Origin: Campylobacterota bacterium
Lineage (GTDB): Bacteria > Campylobacterota > Campylobacteria > Campylobacterales > Nitratiruptoraceae
Direction: 5' to 3'
NCBI GenBank assembly: GCA_013153715.1
Contig: JAADDW010000022.1
Coordinates: 1 to 64,000, forward strand
DNA: 64,000 bases
In this document: in pieces, positions 48,701 through 58,077 of the stretch
Numbering within the stretch: the first letter of the stretch is position 1
How the letters are laid out: each line of letters starts with the position of its first letter
Program-made: the position numbers and the translations under genes
Notes under the pieces: model-generated
The model's input: only the letters and a program-made list of their open reading frames with translations
The model's database searches: none
What the model was told of the DNA's origin: nothing

Positions 48701-49216
48701 ATGGCGACTGTCACTCTCAAAGGAAATCCTGTCAATCTCCAAGGAAATGAAATTAATGTAGGAGACAAAGCTCCAGAGGCAACTGTAGTAACGACAGACC
48801 TCGAAGAGAAGAAGGTCGGAGGGGCTCAAGGGAAAGTTCAGATGGTCATCGTCGTTCCATCCCTCGATACCCCTGTCTGCGCCACAGAGACCAGAAAATT
48901 CAATGAGAAAGCGGCCAACATTGATGGGGTCGATGTAACCGTTGTCTCTATGGACCTCCCCTTTGCCAGCAAGCGGTTCTGCTCCACAGAGGGGGTCGAA
49001 AATCTGACAGTGGCCTCCGACTACAGGAATAGGGAGTTCGGCGAGAAGTATGGCGTCGTCATCGCCGAGGGACCCCTTAAGGGAATTCTCGCCCGAGCCA
49101 TTTTCATCATCGACAAAGATGGAAATGTTGTCTATAAGCAACTGGTTCCCGAGATTACCGAAGAGCCCAATTACGACGAAGCCCTCGAAGCGGCGAAGAA
49201 GGCGGCGGCGGCCTGA
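48701..49216 (+). CDS. tpx: Thiol peroxidase Tpx
   Basis: MATVTLKGNPVNLQGNEINVGDKAPEATVV, VVPSLDTPVCATETRKFN; AGGAGG SD. Confidence 0.96.
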   Translation: MATVTLKGNPVNLQGNEINVGDKAPEATVVTTDLEEKKVGGAQGKVQMVIVVPSLDTPVCATETRKFNEKAANIDGVDVTVVSMDLPFASKRFCSTEGVENLTVASDYRNREFGEKYGVVIAEGPLKGILARAIFIIDKDGNVVYKQLVPEITEEPNYDEALEAAKKAAAA

Positions 49217-49236
49217 TCTCTCCCCCTGTGGGGGGA

Positions 49237-50031
49237 TCAGACAGTGACGATCTCCTCCTCCAGCCAGATTCCAAACTCCTCATAGACCCTCTTCTGGGCC
49301 AACTCCATTAACTTTCGGGCATCTTCAAAGGTCGCTCCCCCCATATTGACGAGAAAATTGGCATGGATCGGACTGAAGGCCGCCCCTCCTATTCGGGCTC
49401 CCTTGAGGCCTACAGCCTCTATGAGCCGACCGGCGTAGTCATTGGGAGGGTTCTTGAAACAGCTCCCTGCACTGGGTTCTTTGGGCTGGTTGGAGCGGAG
49501 CTTGAGGAGCTCTCTCCTCAACCCCTCCCTATACCCCTCCCTCACCTGGAAGAGAGCCTCATAGACAATCTCTTTTATCCCGCTCCTCCGATAGCCGAGG
49601 TCCAGCTCCTCCTTGGGGATAGTACCCCGGGCCGTCCTCACCGAGAGGAGGAGATCTCCAATCTCATACCCCTTGAGGCCCGCATTCATCTTGATGGCTC
49701 CGCCGATCTTCCCTGGGAGTTTGGCGAGAAACTCGAAGCCCCCAATATTGTGGCTCTTGGCAAAGGAGAGGAGCCGTCCCGTCGATGTCCCCCCTCCCAC
49801 AACCAGTCGATCTCCCTCCCACCGAATATAGTCGAACTCCTTCCCCAAGAGGGCCAAGGGTGGAGGGGTTGGTGAGACCAGGAGGTTATTGGCCCCTCCT
49901 ACAATGAAGAAGCTGTCGAAGTCGGGATCGATCTCCCTGATCACAACGACATCGACCTTGGGGCCGATCTTGATAGAGGAGTAGCGGGCGAAATCAACGG
50001 ACCTCGTGGATAACGACCTTATTCTTCCCAT
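49237..50031 (-). CDS. murB: UDP-N-acetylenolpyruvoylglucosamine reductase MurB
   Basis: FFIVGGANNLLVS, LAKLPGKIGGAIKMNAGLKGYEIGDLL, GSCFKNPPNDYAGRLIEAVGLKG. Confidence 0.93.
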   Translation of the reverse strand: MGRIRSLSTRSVDFARYSSIKIGPKVDVVVIREIDPDFDSFFIVGGANNLLVSPTPPPLALLGKEFDYIRWEGDRLVVGGGTSTGRLLSFAKSHNIGGFEFLAKLPGKIGGAIKMNAGLKGYEIGDLLLSVRTARGTIPKEELDLGYRRSGIKEIVYEALFQVREGYREGLRRELLKLRSNQPKEPSAGSCFKNPPNDYAGRLIEAVGLKGARIGGAAFSPIHANFLVNMGGATFEDARKLMELAQKRVYEEFGIWLEEEIVTV

Positions 50032-51007
50032 GTTCCTTCGCTTCATAGAGAGCTCTATCGGCCACATCGAAGAGCTTATCGCTCTCGTGGAAGTGGTAGG
50101 TGAAGGCGACCCCGATGCTGATGGAGACCGGAGAGTTCTCCACAATGGGAGCCGTACTGTTGAGGAGCCTGTTGGCGATGATCTCGATGGCCTCCTTGGG
50201 CTCATCGTAGATACAGACCACAAACTCATCTCCCCCATATCGGGCCAGGAGATCGTACTTCCTCAAGTTCCTCCGAAAGTTCTGGGCGATCTCCCGGAGG
50301 ACCCTATCCCCCTCGATGTGGCCAAATTTATCGTTGATCTTCTTGAAATTGTCCACATCAATAAACATGAGGGCGACGGAGCGCCCCTTTCTCTTAGCCA
50401 GGGCGAGGAGCTCCTCACACCTCTTCAGAAAGTAGCGCCTGTTGGGGATCTGGGTGAGCTCATCTATATGGGAGAGCTGGAAAAAGTGGTTTTTGAGCCG
50501 CTCATTCTCCCTGAGGACCTTCTTCAGCTTCTGGTCGATCATCTTCCCGATGAGGAGAGCCATGATCACAGAGGCGTTGAGGGAGAAGATGGCCTGGGGG
50601 TTGCTCCCAAAGTAGGAGAGGTTGATGAGGAGGAGGCTCAACATGGTGACATAGAGGCCACTCAACCGATCCCCTATGAGGAGGGCCACCAGGACCGTAA
50701 GGGGGTACCAGAGCCCCACAAGCTCGTTGATCCCGTAGAACTTTACCAGATAGAGGAGGGTGAGGAGGAGGGTAAAGTTGATGTTGAGTATGAGATCGAA
50801 GGAGCCAAAACGGCGCTTCAGGGCGAAGTGGCTCCCGATGAGGAAGAGGGCGGCAATAATCTCCAGAACAAAGAGGGGGAGGATCTCTCTGATGGGGAGA
50901 AACCAGATCTGAATAATGATAATGAGAGTAATGATTACAAAAGTGTAGATCGTGAGGGTGAGGGCCGTATTGAGTCTAAAGTTCTGAAGGGGATCTGGGC
51001 TACTCAT
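49994..51007 (-). CDS. Membrane-bound GGDEF diguanylate cyclase
   Basis: N-terminal TM helices; IDELTQIPNRRYFLKR, FIDVDNFKKINDKFGHIEGDRVLREIA, RYGGDEFVV. Confidence 0.95.
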   Translation of the reverse strand: MSSPDPLQNFRLNTALTLTIYTFVIITLIIIIQIWFLPIREILPLFVLEIIAALFLIGSHFALKRRFGSFDLILNINFTLLLTLLYLVKFYGINELVGLWYPLTVLVALLIGDRLSGLYVTMLSLLLINLSYFGSNPQAIFSLNASVIMALLIGKMIDQKLKKVLRENERLKNHFFQLSHIDELTQIPNRRYFLKRCEELLALAKRKGRSVALMFIDVDNFKKINDKFGHIEGDRVLREIAQNFRRNLRKYDLLARYGGDEFVVCIYDEPKEAIEIIANRLLNSTAPIVENSPVSISIGVAFTYHFHESDKLFDVADRALYEAKEHGKNKVVIHEVR

Positions 51008-51106
51008 AGAAAATTTTCAGCGCAAAAGCCCGGCCACCAAGGTTGGAACTCCGGTAGGGAGTCCACTCCCTAGTGGTCGGGAGGAGCGCCCTACTTCCTC
51101 CTTTCT
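51008..51106 (-). promoter_or_regulatory. Structured leader element B immediately upstream of GGDEF gene
   Basis: Minus strand GAAAGGAGGAAGTAGGGCGCTCCTCCCGACCAC...GGTGGCCGGGCTTTTGCGCTGAAAATTTTCT-ATG; aligns with element A. Confidence 0.5.
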
Positions 51107-51344
51107 TGATAGTGTGTGATATAATCTCCATCATGGAAAGTAACGGGCTACATGGAGAGTTAAAATCTCTCTATGCCACCCGTTCGGGTACATCAACCAC
51201 CCTGTGAGGTTAAAGTTAGTCTCCTCACTCACCTCCAAGCCTCCGCCCTCAGCCGGGGGTTGCTGACACCTACGCCGTCCCAGAGAGCGGTTACCCTTGC
51301 CCCATCGGACTTGAGGACGGAATCCTCTCCGGGGTCCATACACC

Positions 51345-51478
51345 ACCTCCGGAATGGCAATTGGTGCAGGTCTGCCGGCAACTACCACAGAGTCAAATAG
51401 GCCAGAGAGACCCCTCACCTTGTCGGTGGAGATCCAGAGAGATTGAAGGGAGACTCCAACTCCTCTCAAGACCCTCCC
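51345..51478 (-). other. Shared intergenic motif block, copy 2 (candidate ncRNA or repeat)
   Basis: Minus strand GGAGGGTCTTG..CGACAAGG..TTTGACTCTGTGGTAGTTGCC..TTCCGGAGG; same order as 1240..1340. Confidence 0.45.
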
Positions 51479-51549
51479 TCCAACTGGGTCGATATACTCC
51501 ATATCTCGGCACTCCAAGAGTACCAGCCATACCGACCTGGAAACTCCAC

Positions 51550-52464
51550 TCACCTCTCCACTCCACCTCCAGATCCGCCCCTTGGAGATGGAGTTGCCGA
51601 CGGAGAGAACCTTAACTCTTTGTACTCCCTCGGAATGAGATACTCCTCCACCTTGATGGGACATCTGTAGAACCCCTCCCTAAAACCGATCTCAAAGAGT
51701 CTGTTGAGGGCCTCCAGCTGTCGGGGCTCCATCTCGATGGAACGCTCGTTAGCGTAGAGATTGAGATAGTTCTCCAACTGCTCCCCTCCAATACGGACGA
51801 GGCCCCGTTCCAAGAGCATGGAGGAGAGAAGTCTCCTATGGTTATGGGCTACTGCCACAGCCTTTGTGAGCATCTCCTCAATTTCGATAGCCCTCAAGAG
51901 GGGGATAGAGCGGCGGAGGACCATGCCTCCCAGGGGGAGAGGAAGCTCCCCTCCCGCCAACTCCACCCAGACATCCCAGAGCTCCCTCTCCACCTCCAAC
52001 CGTGGATCGAAGTCGAGAATAGACTCGTGGATCAGGAGACCGGCATCGACCTCCCCCCTCAGAACGGCCCCCTCAATCTCCAGAAAGTTCATATAGAGAG
52101 GACGGGCTTCGGGATAGGCAATTCGGAAGAGGAGGGCGTTGGTCGTGTAACGGCCACTTAAAGCTACCCGAAAATTCCTTTTGAGCCTCTTCCCCTTCAA
52201 TTTAATCAGCTTGGGACCATACCCCTCTCCAAAACTGACGGCTGTCCGGAGGAGGGCATACTCATCTCGAATGGCAGGATAGAGGGCGAAGCTGATGGCT
52301 GTCACATCGTAGAAACTCTCCAGAGCCCTCTCGTTGAGCCCCTCAATATCGAGGGTCTCCCTCCTGAACCCGATCTCCCTATGGGTGATCCAACCAAATT
52401 GAATGGCGGAGTACATGAAGAGATCATCTGCATCGGGAGAGTGGGCCAGCGAGTAGAGTGCCAT
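51550..52464 (-). CDS. mqnD: 1,4-dihydroxy-6-naphthoate synthase-like protein MqnD
   Basis: LAHSPDADDLFMYSAIQFG, TAISFALYPAIRDEYALLRTAVSFGEGYGPKLI, LLIHESILDF, LPLPLGGMVLRR. Confidence 0.9.
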   Translation of the reverse strand: MALYSLAHSPDADDLFMYSAIQFGWITHREIGFRRETLDIEGLNERALESFYDVTAISFALYPAIRDEYALLRTAVSFGEGYGPKLIKLKGKRLKRNFRVALSGRYTTNALLFRIAYPEARPLYMNFLEIEGAVLRGEVDAGLLIHESILDFDPRLEVERELWDVWVELAGGELPLPLGGMVLRRSIPLLRAIEIEEMLTKAVAVAHNHRRLLSSMLLERGLVRIGGEQLENYLNLYANERSIEMEPRQLEALNRLFEIGFREGFYRCPIKVEEYLIPREYKELRFSPSATPSPRGGSGGGVER

Positions 52465-52583
52465 GGAGATGCCTTCCGGGTCTATTTTTTTGAGTTATTA
52501 TTGTTCCAAAATAGTCCTATATTTTCAAGAAAGGGAACAAATTAAGATATAATGTAATCTCTCCAACTCCAGAAGGGGGAAAA

Positions 52584-53411
52584 GTGGTTAGAGAGGCGGC
52601 AGAAGCCATTGAGAAGAGAGACTATCTCCTCATCACCGCCGGAGCGGGAATGGGAGTGGACAGCGGCCTTCCAGACTTCAGGGGCAAGGAGGGGTTCTGG
52701 AGGGCCTATCCCATCGCCAAAAAGTTGGGGCTCTCCTTTGCAGAGCTGGCCAATCCGATCTGGTTCCACCAGGATCCCCAGCTGGCGTGGGCCTTCTATG
52801 GACACAGGTTGAAGCTCTACAGGGAGACAACTCCCCACCGGGGCTTTTTCCAGCTCCTCCAGATAGCCAGGAGGAAGAGGGATTTCTTTGTTTTCACCTC
52901 CAATGTGGATGGGCAGTTCCAGAAGGCCGGATTTGGAGAGGAGAAGATCTACGAGGTCCACGGCTCCATCCACTATCTCCAGTGTACCGAGCCGTGCTGT
53001 CAGGAGATCTGGAGCGCCGACGGAGTCGAGATAGAGATCGATGAAGAGAGTTTCCGGGCCCGGGAACCCCTGCCCCGGTGCAGGTACTGCGGGAGATTGG
53101 CCCGCCCCAATATCTTGATGTTCAGCGACTGGCAGTGGGTTGAGAAGAGGGCGGAGATCCAGCGAGACTATTTTGGGAGCTTTCTCAACAGGGCGGCAGG
53201 GAATTTGACCATTATAGAATTTGGAGCCGGGACGGCTGTCCCGACAGTCCGTCTGACAGGAGAGGAGATAGCCCGTTCCTTTGGAGCCACCCTGATCAGG
53301 GTCAACCCTCGGGAGCCTGAAGGGGCTCCCATCTCCCTGGCCATGGGGGCCCGAGAGGCTATCGAGAAGATTGGGGAGATCCTGGGAGTGGAAGGGGAGG
53401 AGAGGAGATGA
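52584..53411 (+). CDS. Sir2-family NAD-dependent protein deacylase
   Basis: LLITAGAGMGVDSGLPDFRGKEGFW, FTSNVDGQFQKAGF, YEVHGSIHYLQC, CRYCGRLARPNILMF. Confidence 0.9.
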   Translation: MVREAAEAIEKRDYLLITAGAGMGVDSGLPDFRGKEGFWRAYPIAKKLGLSFAELANPIWFHQDPQLAWAFYGHRLKLYRETTPHRGFFQLLQIARRKRDFFVFTSNVDGQFQKAGFGEEKIYEVHGSIHYLQCTEPCCQEIWSADGVEIEIDEESFRAREPLPRCRYCGRLARPNILMFSDWQWVEKRAEIQRDYFGSFLNRAAGNLTIIEFGAGTAVPTVRLTGEEIARSFGATLIRVNPREPEGAPISLAMGAREAIEKIGEILGVEGEERR

Positions 53412-54274
53412 GAAGATCGGTGAAGAGGATCATAGAGGATTTCAGCGAGCTAGTCATGTTCCAACATACCGTCTTCAGCCTCCCCTTCATCTTCATAGCC
53501 ATGGTAGTAGGGGCCAACGGCTGGTTCGGTTGGAGACTCCTCCTCCTGGGAGTGGCGGCCGCTGTCACAGCCCGGAACTTCGCCATGGGGGTCAACCGCT
53601 ATCTCGACAGAGATATTGATGCCCTCAATCCCCGGACCGCCTCCCGCCCCAGTGTCGATGGGAGGATCGATGAGAAGAAGCAACTCCTCTTTATAGCTCT
53701 CAACGGCCTCCTCTTCATTGTGACAGCCGCCCTCATCAACAGACTCGCCTTTATCCTCTCCTTCCCCATCCTCATCATTCTCGGAGCCTACAGCTACTTT
53801 AAACGGTTTAGCGAGCTGGCCCACCTCTTCCTGGGCCTCTCCCTCGGTCTCGCCCCCATCGCCGGCGTCGTGGCCGTTCGGGGGGAGATCACCCTCTGGT
53901 CCCTCTACCTCTCCCTCGGTGTCCTCTTCTGGGTGGCCGGCTTCGACCTTCTCTACAGCCTCCAGGATATGGAGTTCGATAGGAAGATGGGGCTCTACTC
54001 CATTCCCGCCCGCTACGGGCCGGAGTGTACCCTCTTCCTCTCCCGCATATTCCACGGCCTGGCCCTCCTCTTCTGGCTCCTCTTTGTCGTAGAGGCCTCC
54101 CTCGGACTTCCAGCCTATCTGGGGGTGGCGGGGGCGGCCATTATGCTCCTCTACGAACATAGGATCGTCTCCAAGGGGCTCGACCAGATCGACAGGGCCT
54201 TCTTCACAGTCAACGGCTACCTCGGTTTCCTCTTCCTCCTCGCCATCATCATCGACCGGGCACTCTCCAATTAG
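53408..54274 (+). CDS. mqnP: UbiA-family prenyltransferase (MqnP-like, menaquinone biosynthesis)
   Basis: AMGVNRYLDRDIDALNPRTASRP, LLYSLQDMEFDRKMGLYSIPARYG. Confidence 0.87.
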   Translation: MRRSVKRIIEDFSELVMFQHTVFSLPFIFIAMVVGANGWFGWRLLLLGVAAAVTARNFAMGVNRYLDRDIDALNPRTASRPSVDGRIDEKKQLLFIALNGLLFIVTAALINRLAFILSFPILIILGAYSYFKRFSELAHLFLGLSLGLAPIAGVVAVRGEITLWSLYLSLGVLFWVAGFDLLYSLQDMEFDRKMGLYSIPARYGPECTLFLSRIFHGLALLFWLLFVVEASLGLPAYLGVAGAAIMLLYEHRIVSKGLDQIDRAFFTVNGYLGFLFLLAIIIDRALSN

Positions 54275-54305
54275 CCCCTCCAAACCCTCGGCGGGAGGGG
54301 GGAGA

Positions 54306-54333
54306 TTGACAATTGGGAAAACAATGATATAAT
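54306..54333 (+). promoter_or_regulatory. sigma70 promoter of SRP RNA transcript
   Basis: TTGACA-16 nt-TATAAT. Confidence 0.85.
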
Positions 54334-54344
54334 TACACCAAAAG

Positions 54345-54385
54345 AACGGATCGCTGAGGGTAGCTTCTACCTTGAGCGCTCCGTT
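54345..54385 (+). other. Long stem-loop in the SRP RNA precursor leader
   Basis: AACGGATCGCTGAGGGTAGcttCTACCTTGAGCGCTCCGTT. Confidence 0.7.
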
Positions 54386-54485
54386 CAGACCCGTGCGACG
54401 GAGGTCCGAGGCAAGGCTTCAGGGCGGGAACGCAGCAGAGCACCTCGGATCTCCGGGCGCCGCGGGTATCTGGGCGGAGTCTGAA
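54384..54485 (+). ncRNA. ffs: SRP RNA (4.5S, small bacterial type)
   Basis: TTCAGAC...GTCTGAA closing stem; helix 8 TCAGG-GCG-GGAA-CGC-AGCAG with flanking paired arms GTCCGAGG/CCTCGGAT. Confidence 0.92.
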
Positions 54486-54604
54486 ACACCGACCCCCTTC
54501 TCCCTTTCACCTTGTCCACGCCTCCACTCCAAACCACTCCCAAGGGAAGAGAGATATTTTCCCTCCAGTGAGGAGAATGATGACCTCCATCTTCCCAGAG
54601 TCTC

Positions 54605-55549
54605 CTAACTCTGAATACCCCTCTCCTCCAGAAACTCCTCTATATTGTCGATGATTCCCGCTATCAACCTCTCCCGAGCCTCAATGCTGGTCCAACCGAT
54701 GTGGGGTGTGATGAGGAGCCGTTCCGGATGGCGGACTTTCAGGAGGGGTGAATCGGAGGGGAGAGGCTCCCTCTCCGTCACATCGAGCCCCACATAGATC
54801 TCCTTCCCATCGATGGCCTTGGCCAGGTCCGACTCGTTGATGATCCCTCCCCGACCCAGATTGAGGAGGACCGCCCCCTCCCTGAGACGGGCCAGCTGGG
54901 GAGCCCCAATGAGATTACGGGTCCTCTCGGTGAGGGGGGCATGGATAGAGATAATGTCCGATGTGCAGAGGAGGGCATCAAGACCGAGATGGGGGTAGGG
55001 TTGGTGGAGATTGGCCCCCGTCGTGGAGTGGTAAACCACATCGCATCCGAAGGCAGTGGCCACCTGAGCCACCCGCTTCCCGATGGCCCCCATGCCGATG
55101 ATCCCCCACCTCTTACCGAAAATCTCGAAGAAGGGGCGATCGATGGAGGTGAAGAGCCCACTTCGGCTCCACTCTCCCCCCTTCACATAGTCATCGTAAT
55201 AGCGGAGATGCTCGATGAGATAGAAGGCCATGGCAAAGGTGTGCTGGACAACACTTTCGGTAGAGTAGCCGGCCACATTCTTGACCACAATCCCCCTCTG
55301 AACAGCGTAATCGAGATCGATATTGTTCATTCCTGTAGCGGCGACACAGATCAGCTGGAGATGGGGGGCGGCATCTATCTCTCTCCGACCGATGACGACC
55401 TTGTTGGTCACCACAATATCGGCCTCCCTTATCCGCTCCACCGTCTCCTCTGGTCCCGTCGTCGGATAGACCTCCACACTCCCAAACCTCTCGAAGATGG
55501 AGAAATCCACATCCCCCAGCGTCTTCCCGTCCAGTACAACTATCCGCAC
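54605..55549 (-). CDS. D-2-hydroxyacid dehydrogenase
   Basis: WGIIGMGAIGKRVAQVA, IISIHAPLTERTRNLI, AVLLNLGRGGIINESDLA, LLITPHIGWTSIEAR; GTG start. Confidence 0.92.
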   Translation of the reverse strand: MRIVVLDGKTLGDVDFSIFERFGSVEVYPTTGPEETVERIREADIVVTNKVVIGRREIDAAPHLQLICVAATGMNNIDLDYAVQRGIVVKNVAGYSTESVVQHTFAMAFYLIEHLRYYDDYVKGGEWSRSGLFTSIDRPFFEIFGKRWGIIGMGAIGKRVAQVATAFGCDVVYHSTTGANLHQPYPHLGLDALLCTSDIISIHAPLTERTRNLIGAPQLARLREGAVLLNLGRGGIINESDLAKAIDGKEIYVGLDVTEREPLPSDSPLLKVRHPERLLITPHIGWTSIEARERLIAGIIDNIEEFLEERGIQS

Positions 55550-55559
55550 ACTCCCTCCT

Positions 55560-55979
55560 TCAGGTTCCGATAATTGTCGCATAGATCTTCCTATTGGAAC
55601 TAAAATCCCTATGCTCGCAGAGATATATTCCCTGCCAGGCTCCGAGGACAATCTTCCCTCCACTGATAGGGAGGGTCAGCTGGTTCCCAAAGAGACTCCC
55701 TTTGATATGGGCCGGCATGTCGTCGCTCCCCTCCAATGTGTGGGTGAAGGGAAACTCCTCGGGGACAAGGGAATCGGTGAATTTGAGGAAATCCCTCCTC
55801 ACGCTGGGATCGACACCCTCATTGATGGTGAGGGAGGCGCTGGTATGGAGAAGGAAGAGGTGGCAGAGTCCCCCCTCTACCTGAGAGATCTCCGGAAGGG
55901 CTTGGAGAACCTGATTGGTGATGAGATGAAACCCCCTCGGTTTTGCCGGGAGGGTGATCACTTTCTGAAAGAGTTTCAT
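55560..55979 (-). CDS. YjbQ/UPF0047 family protein
   Basis: [69 protein letters not shown]. Confidence 0.92.
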   Translation of the reverse strand: MKLFQKVITLPAKPRGFHLITNQVLQALPEISQVEGGLCHLFLLHTSASLTINEGVDPSVRRDFLKFTDSLVPEEFPFTHTLEGSDDMPAHIKGSLFGNQLTLPISGGKIVLGAWQGIYLCEHRDFSSNRKIYATIIGT

Positions 55980-57322
55980 TGGAAGACCTTGAGGAATCGT
56001 TGGAAGAGGGTCGGCCTCTCCTGATGGCTCTCCTCAGAGGTCGGCGGCTCCTCCCCCTCTCCCCGGGGATCCTCCTGAACCTCCCTCTCCTGAGCCTTCT
56101 CTCCACCCTCCTCCTTCTCCAGGGAAGGGGATTCCCCCCCCTCTCCTCCCTGGAGCGGGTCGTAGAGTTCTATCTTCTCCACCAGCTCCCGGGCCTTCTC
56201 CAGGGCCCCCTTGGGCTCTCCCATGACAAGGACGACAGCCATACGCCGCCCTCCGTGGGCCTCCGGCTTCCCAAAAATTCTGAGGGAGCTCTCCCTCCCA
56301 AAAATGGAGGGGTCGATCCTAAATGTCGGAACCTGGAGGTCACCTTTAGCTTTGTAGGCTCCGCTGGCTCCTCCGCTCAACTGCTTATACCCCAGGGGAA
56401 GACCGAGGATCGCCCGAACATGGAGGGCAAACTCACTTTGGCTCTGGGTTACCAGAGTCACCATACCTGTATCGTGGGGGCGGGGAGAGACTTCGCTGAA
56501 GAAGACGAGATCCCCTTTGATGAAGAGCTCCACCCCGAAAATTCCCCGTCCTCCCAATCCATCTGTAATGGTCTTGGCTATCTCCTTGGCCCTCTCCTCC
56601 ACCTTCCGTCCCATCTCCATAGGTTGCCAGCTGAAGATATAGTCCCCATCCTGCTGGATGTGGCCTATCGGCTCACAGAAGAGGGTCTCCCTCTCTGTCC
56701 GGGCAGTTAAGAGGGTAATCTCATAGTCGAAATCGATGAACTCCTCCACAATGAGCTCACTGGCATCTCCCCGGGCCTCCTTGGCCTGCTCCCACGATCT
56801 CTCCAAATCCTCGGGACTCCGAGCTATACTCTGGCCGTGGCCCGAAGAGCTCATGACCGGCTTGACAACTACAGGGAAACCCAACTCCTCAGCGGCCTCT
56901 CGGAGCCCCTCCAGAGTTGTTACAAAACGGTAACGGCTGGTCGGCAGACCCAGCTCTTCGGCGGCGAAGCGCCGTATATTTTTGCGGTTCATAGTTTTGT
57001 TAACCGCTTCGGCGTTGGGGATGACAGTATAACCCAACCGCTCCGCCTCGAAGAGGGCCTCAATACTGATGGCTTCAATCTCCGGCAAGATATAAGTGGG
57101 GCGCTCCCTCAGAACCACATCTAAAACCTGCTCCCGATCCAACATATCGATAACATAACTCCTGTGGGCCACCTGATGGGCCGGAGCATTGGGGTACCGA
57201 TCGACGGCAACTACCTCGATACCGAGGCGCTGGGCCTCGATGGCCACCTCCTTTCCCAACTCCCCACTCCCAAGGAGGAGGAATTTAATGGAGTTGTGCT
57301 TGAGGGGGGTCGTGAGCTCCAT
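55976..57322 (-). CDS. purT: Formate-dependent phosphoribosylglycinamide formyltransferase PurT with acidic C-terminal tail
   Basis: [64 protein letters not shown]-grasp. Confidence 0.95.
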   Translation of the reverse strand: MELTTPLKHNSIKFLLLGSGELGKEVAIEAQRLGIEVVAVDRYPNAPAHQVAHRSYVIDMLDREQVLDVVLRERPTYILPEIEAISIEALFEAERLGYTVIPNAEAVNKTMNRKNIRRFAAEELGLPTSRYRFVTTLEGLREAAEELGFPVVVKPVMSSSGHGQSIARSPEDLERSWEQAKEARGDASELIVEEFIDFDYEITLLTARTERETLFCEPIGHIQQDGDYIFSWQPMEMGRKVEERAKEIAKTITDGLGGRGIFGVELFIKGDLVFFSEVSPRPHDTGMVTLVTQSQSEFALHVRAILGLPLGYKQLSGGASGAYKAKGDLQVPTFRIDPSIFGRESSLRIFGKPEAHGGRRMAVVLVMGEPKGALEKARELVEKIELYDPLQGGEGGESPSLEKEEGGEKAQEREVQEDPRGEGEEPPTSEESHQERPTLFQRFLKVFQ

Positions 57323-57354
57323 GGCACTCCTTTTTTTTGTCTGGAATTATAACC

Positions 57355-58002
57355 TCATTTTATCGCTTTGAGGAGTCGAATGTAGCCTCCGTAGTAAAAA
57401 TGGTTCTGAAACCGCTTGAAGCCGAAGGAGCGGAGCATCTCCTTGGTATCCCGTCTGATGAAATCTTCGGCCAGGGGACACTCCACCTTCCGGATGAACC
57501 AGCGGACCAGAGGGTTGGCCCGGTCCAGATCGAAGTTGGCATAGTCCAGAATCGCCAGGGTCCCCCCGAAGAGGAGGTGGTTGTAGGCGTTCCGAATAAT
57601 GATCTCCCGCCGCTCCTGGACGAAGCCGTGGAGGACAAAGGAGAGGAAGACGAAGTCGAAGGCCTCCCCCAGATCGAAGGGACGGTCGATGGGTTGATCT
57701 ATGAGCTCTACATTGGGGCAGGAACTGCACCGCCTCTCAAACTGCTCCTTCATCTCCTTGCCGATCTCCAGAGCTACGATCCGCCCCTCTTCCCCAATAT
57801 ATCGGACCATGAGGGCCGCATTCCTCCCTGTTCCAGCCCCCATATCGAGGATCCGATCCCCCTCCTTCAACCCCAAATCCCCAATGGCTCTCCGAATGAA
57901 GAAGGGGTAGGTTCCCAAGGTAACAAGATCCATCAATCGGTCATAGTGCCTCGCCTCAAATCCCTTTACCTCAACCTTACTCATCTCCTGGGTCAGTTCC
58001 AT
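57355..58002 (-). CDS. Class I SAM-dependent methyltransferase
   Basis: RILDMGAGTGRNAALMVRYIGEEGRIVALEIGKEMKEQF. Confidence 0.88.
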   Translation of the reverse strand: MELTQEMSKVEVKGFEARHYDRLMDLVTLGTYPFFIRRAIGDLGLKEGDRILDMGAGTGRNAALMVRYIGEEGRIVALEIGKEMKEQFERRCSSCPNVELIDQPIDRPFDLGEAFDFVFLSFVLHGFVQERREIIIRNAYNHLLFGGTLAILDYANFDLDRANPLVRWFIRKVECPLAEDFIRRDTKEMLRSFGFKRFQNHFYYGGYIRLLKAIK

Positions 58003-58077
58003 AGTCTCCTCGCTTCACAGGGTACCCATAAGGGATGGAAATATTGTATCATAGCTGAAACTCTATAAGGAGAGATT

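Noticed and set aside
51128-51480. Possible RNase P RNA or tmRNA in the 51-kb intergenic region
   Set aside because: Some resemblance (CCGGGGTCCATA, CCACAGAGTCAAATAGGCC) on the plus strand, but no intact GGAAAGTCCGG or ACAGAANNNGGCTTA cores, and no tmRNA ends
51131-51664. 177-aa minus ORF in the mqnD-GGDEF intergenic region
   Set aside because: Gly/Arg/Ser-rich, no recognisable domain; overlaps mqnD 3' end; kept only as a non-coding candidate
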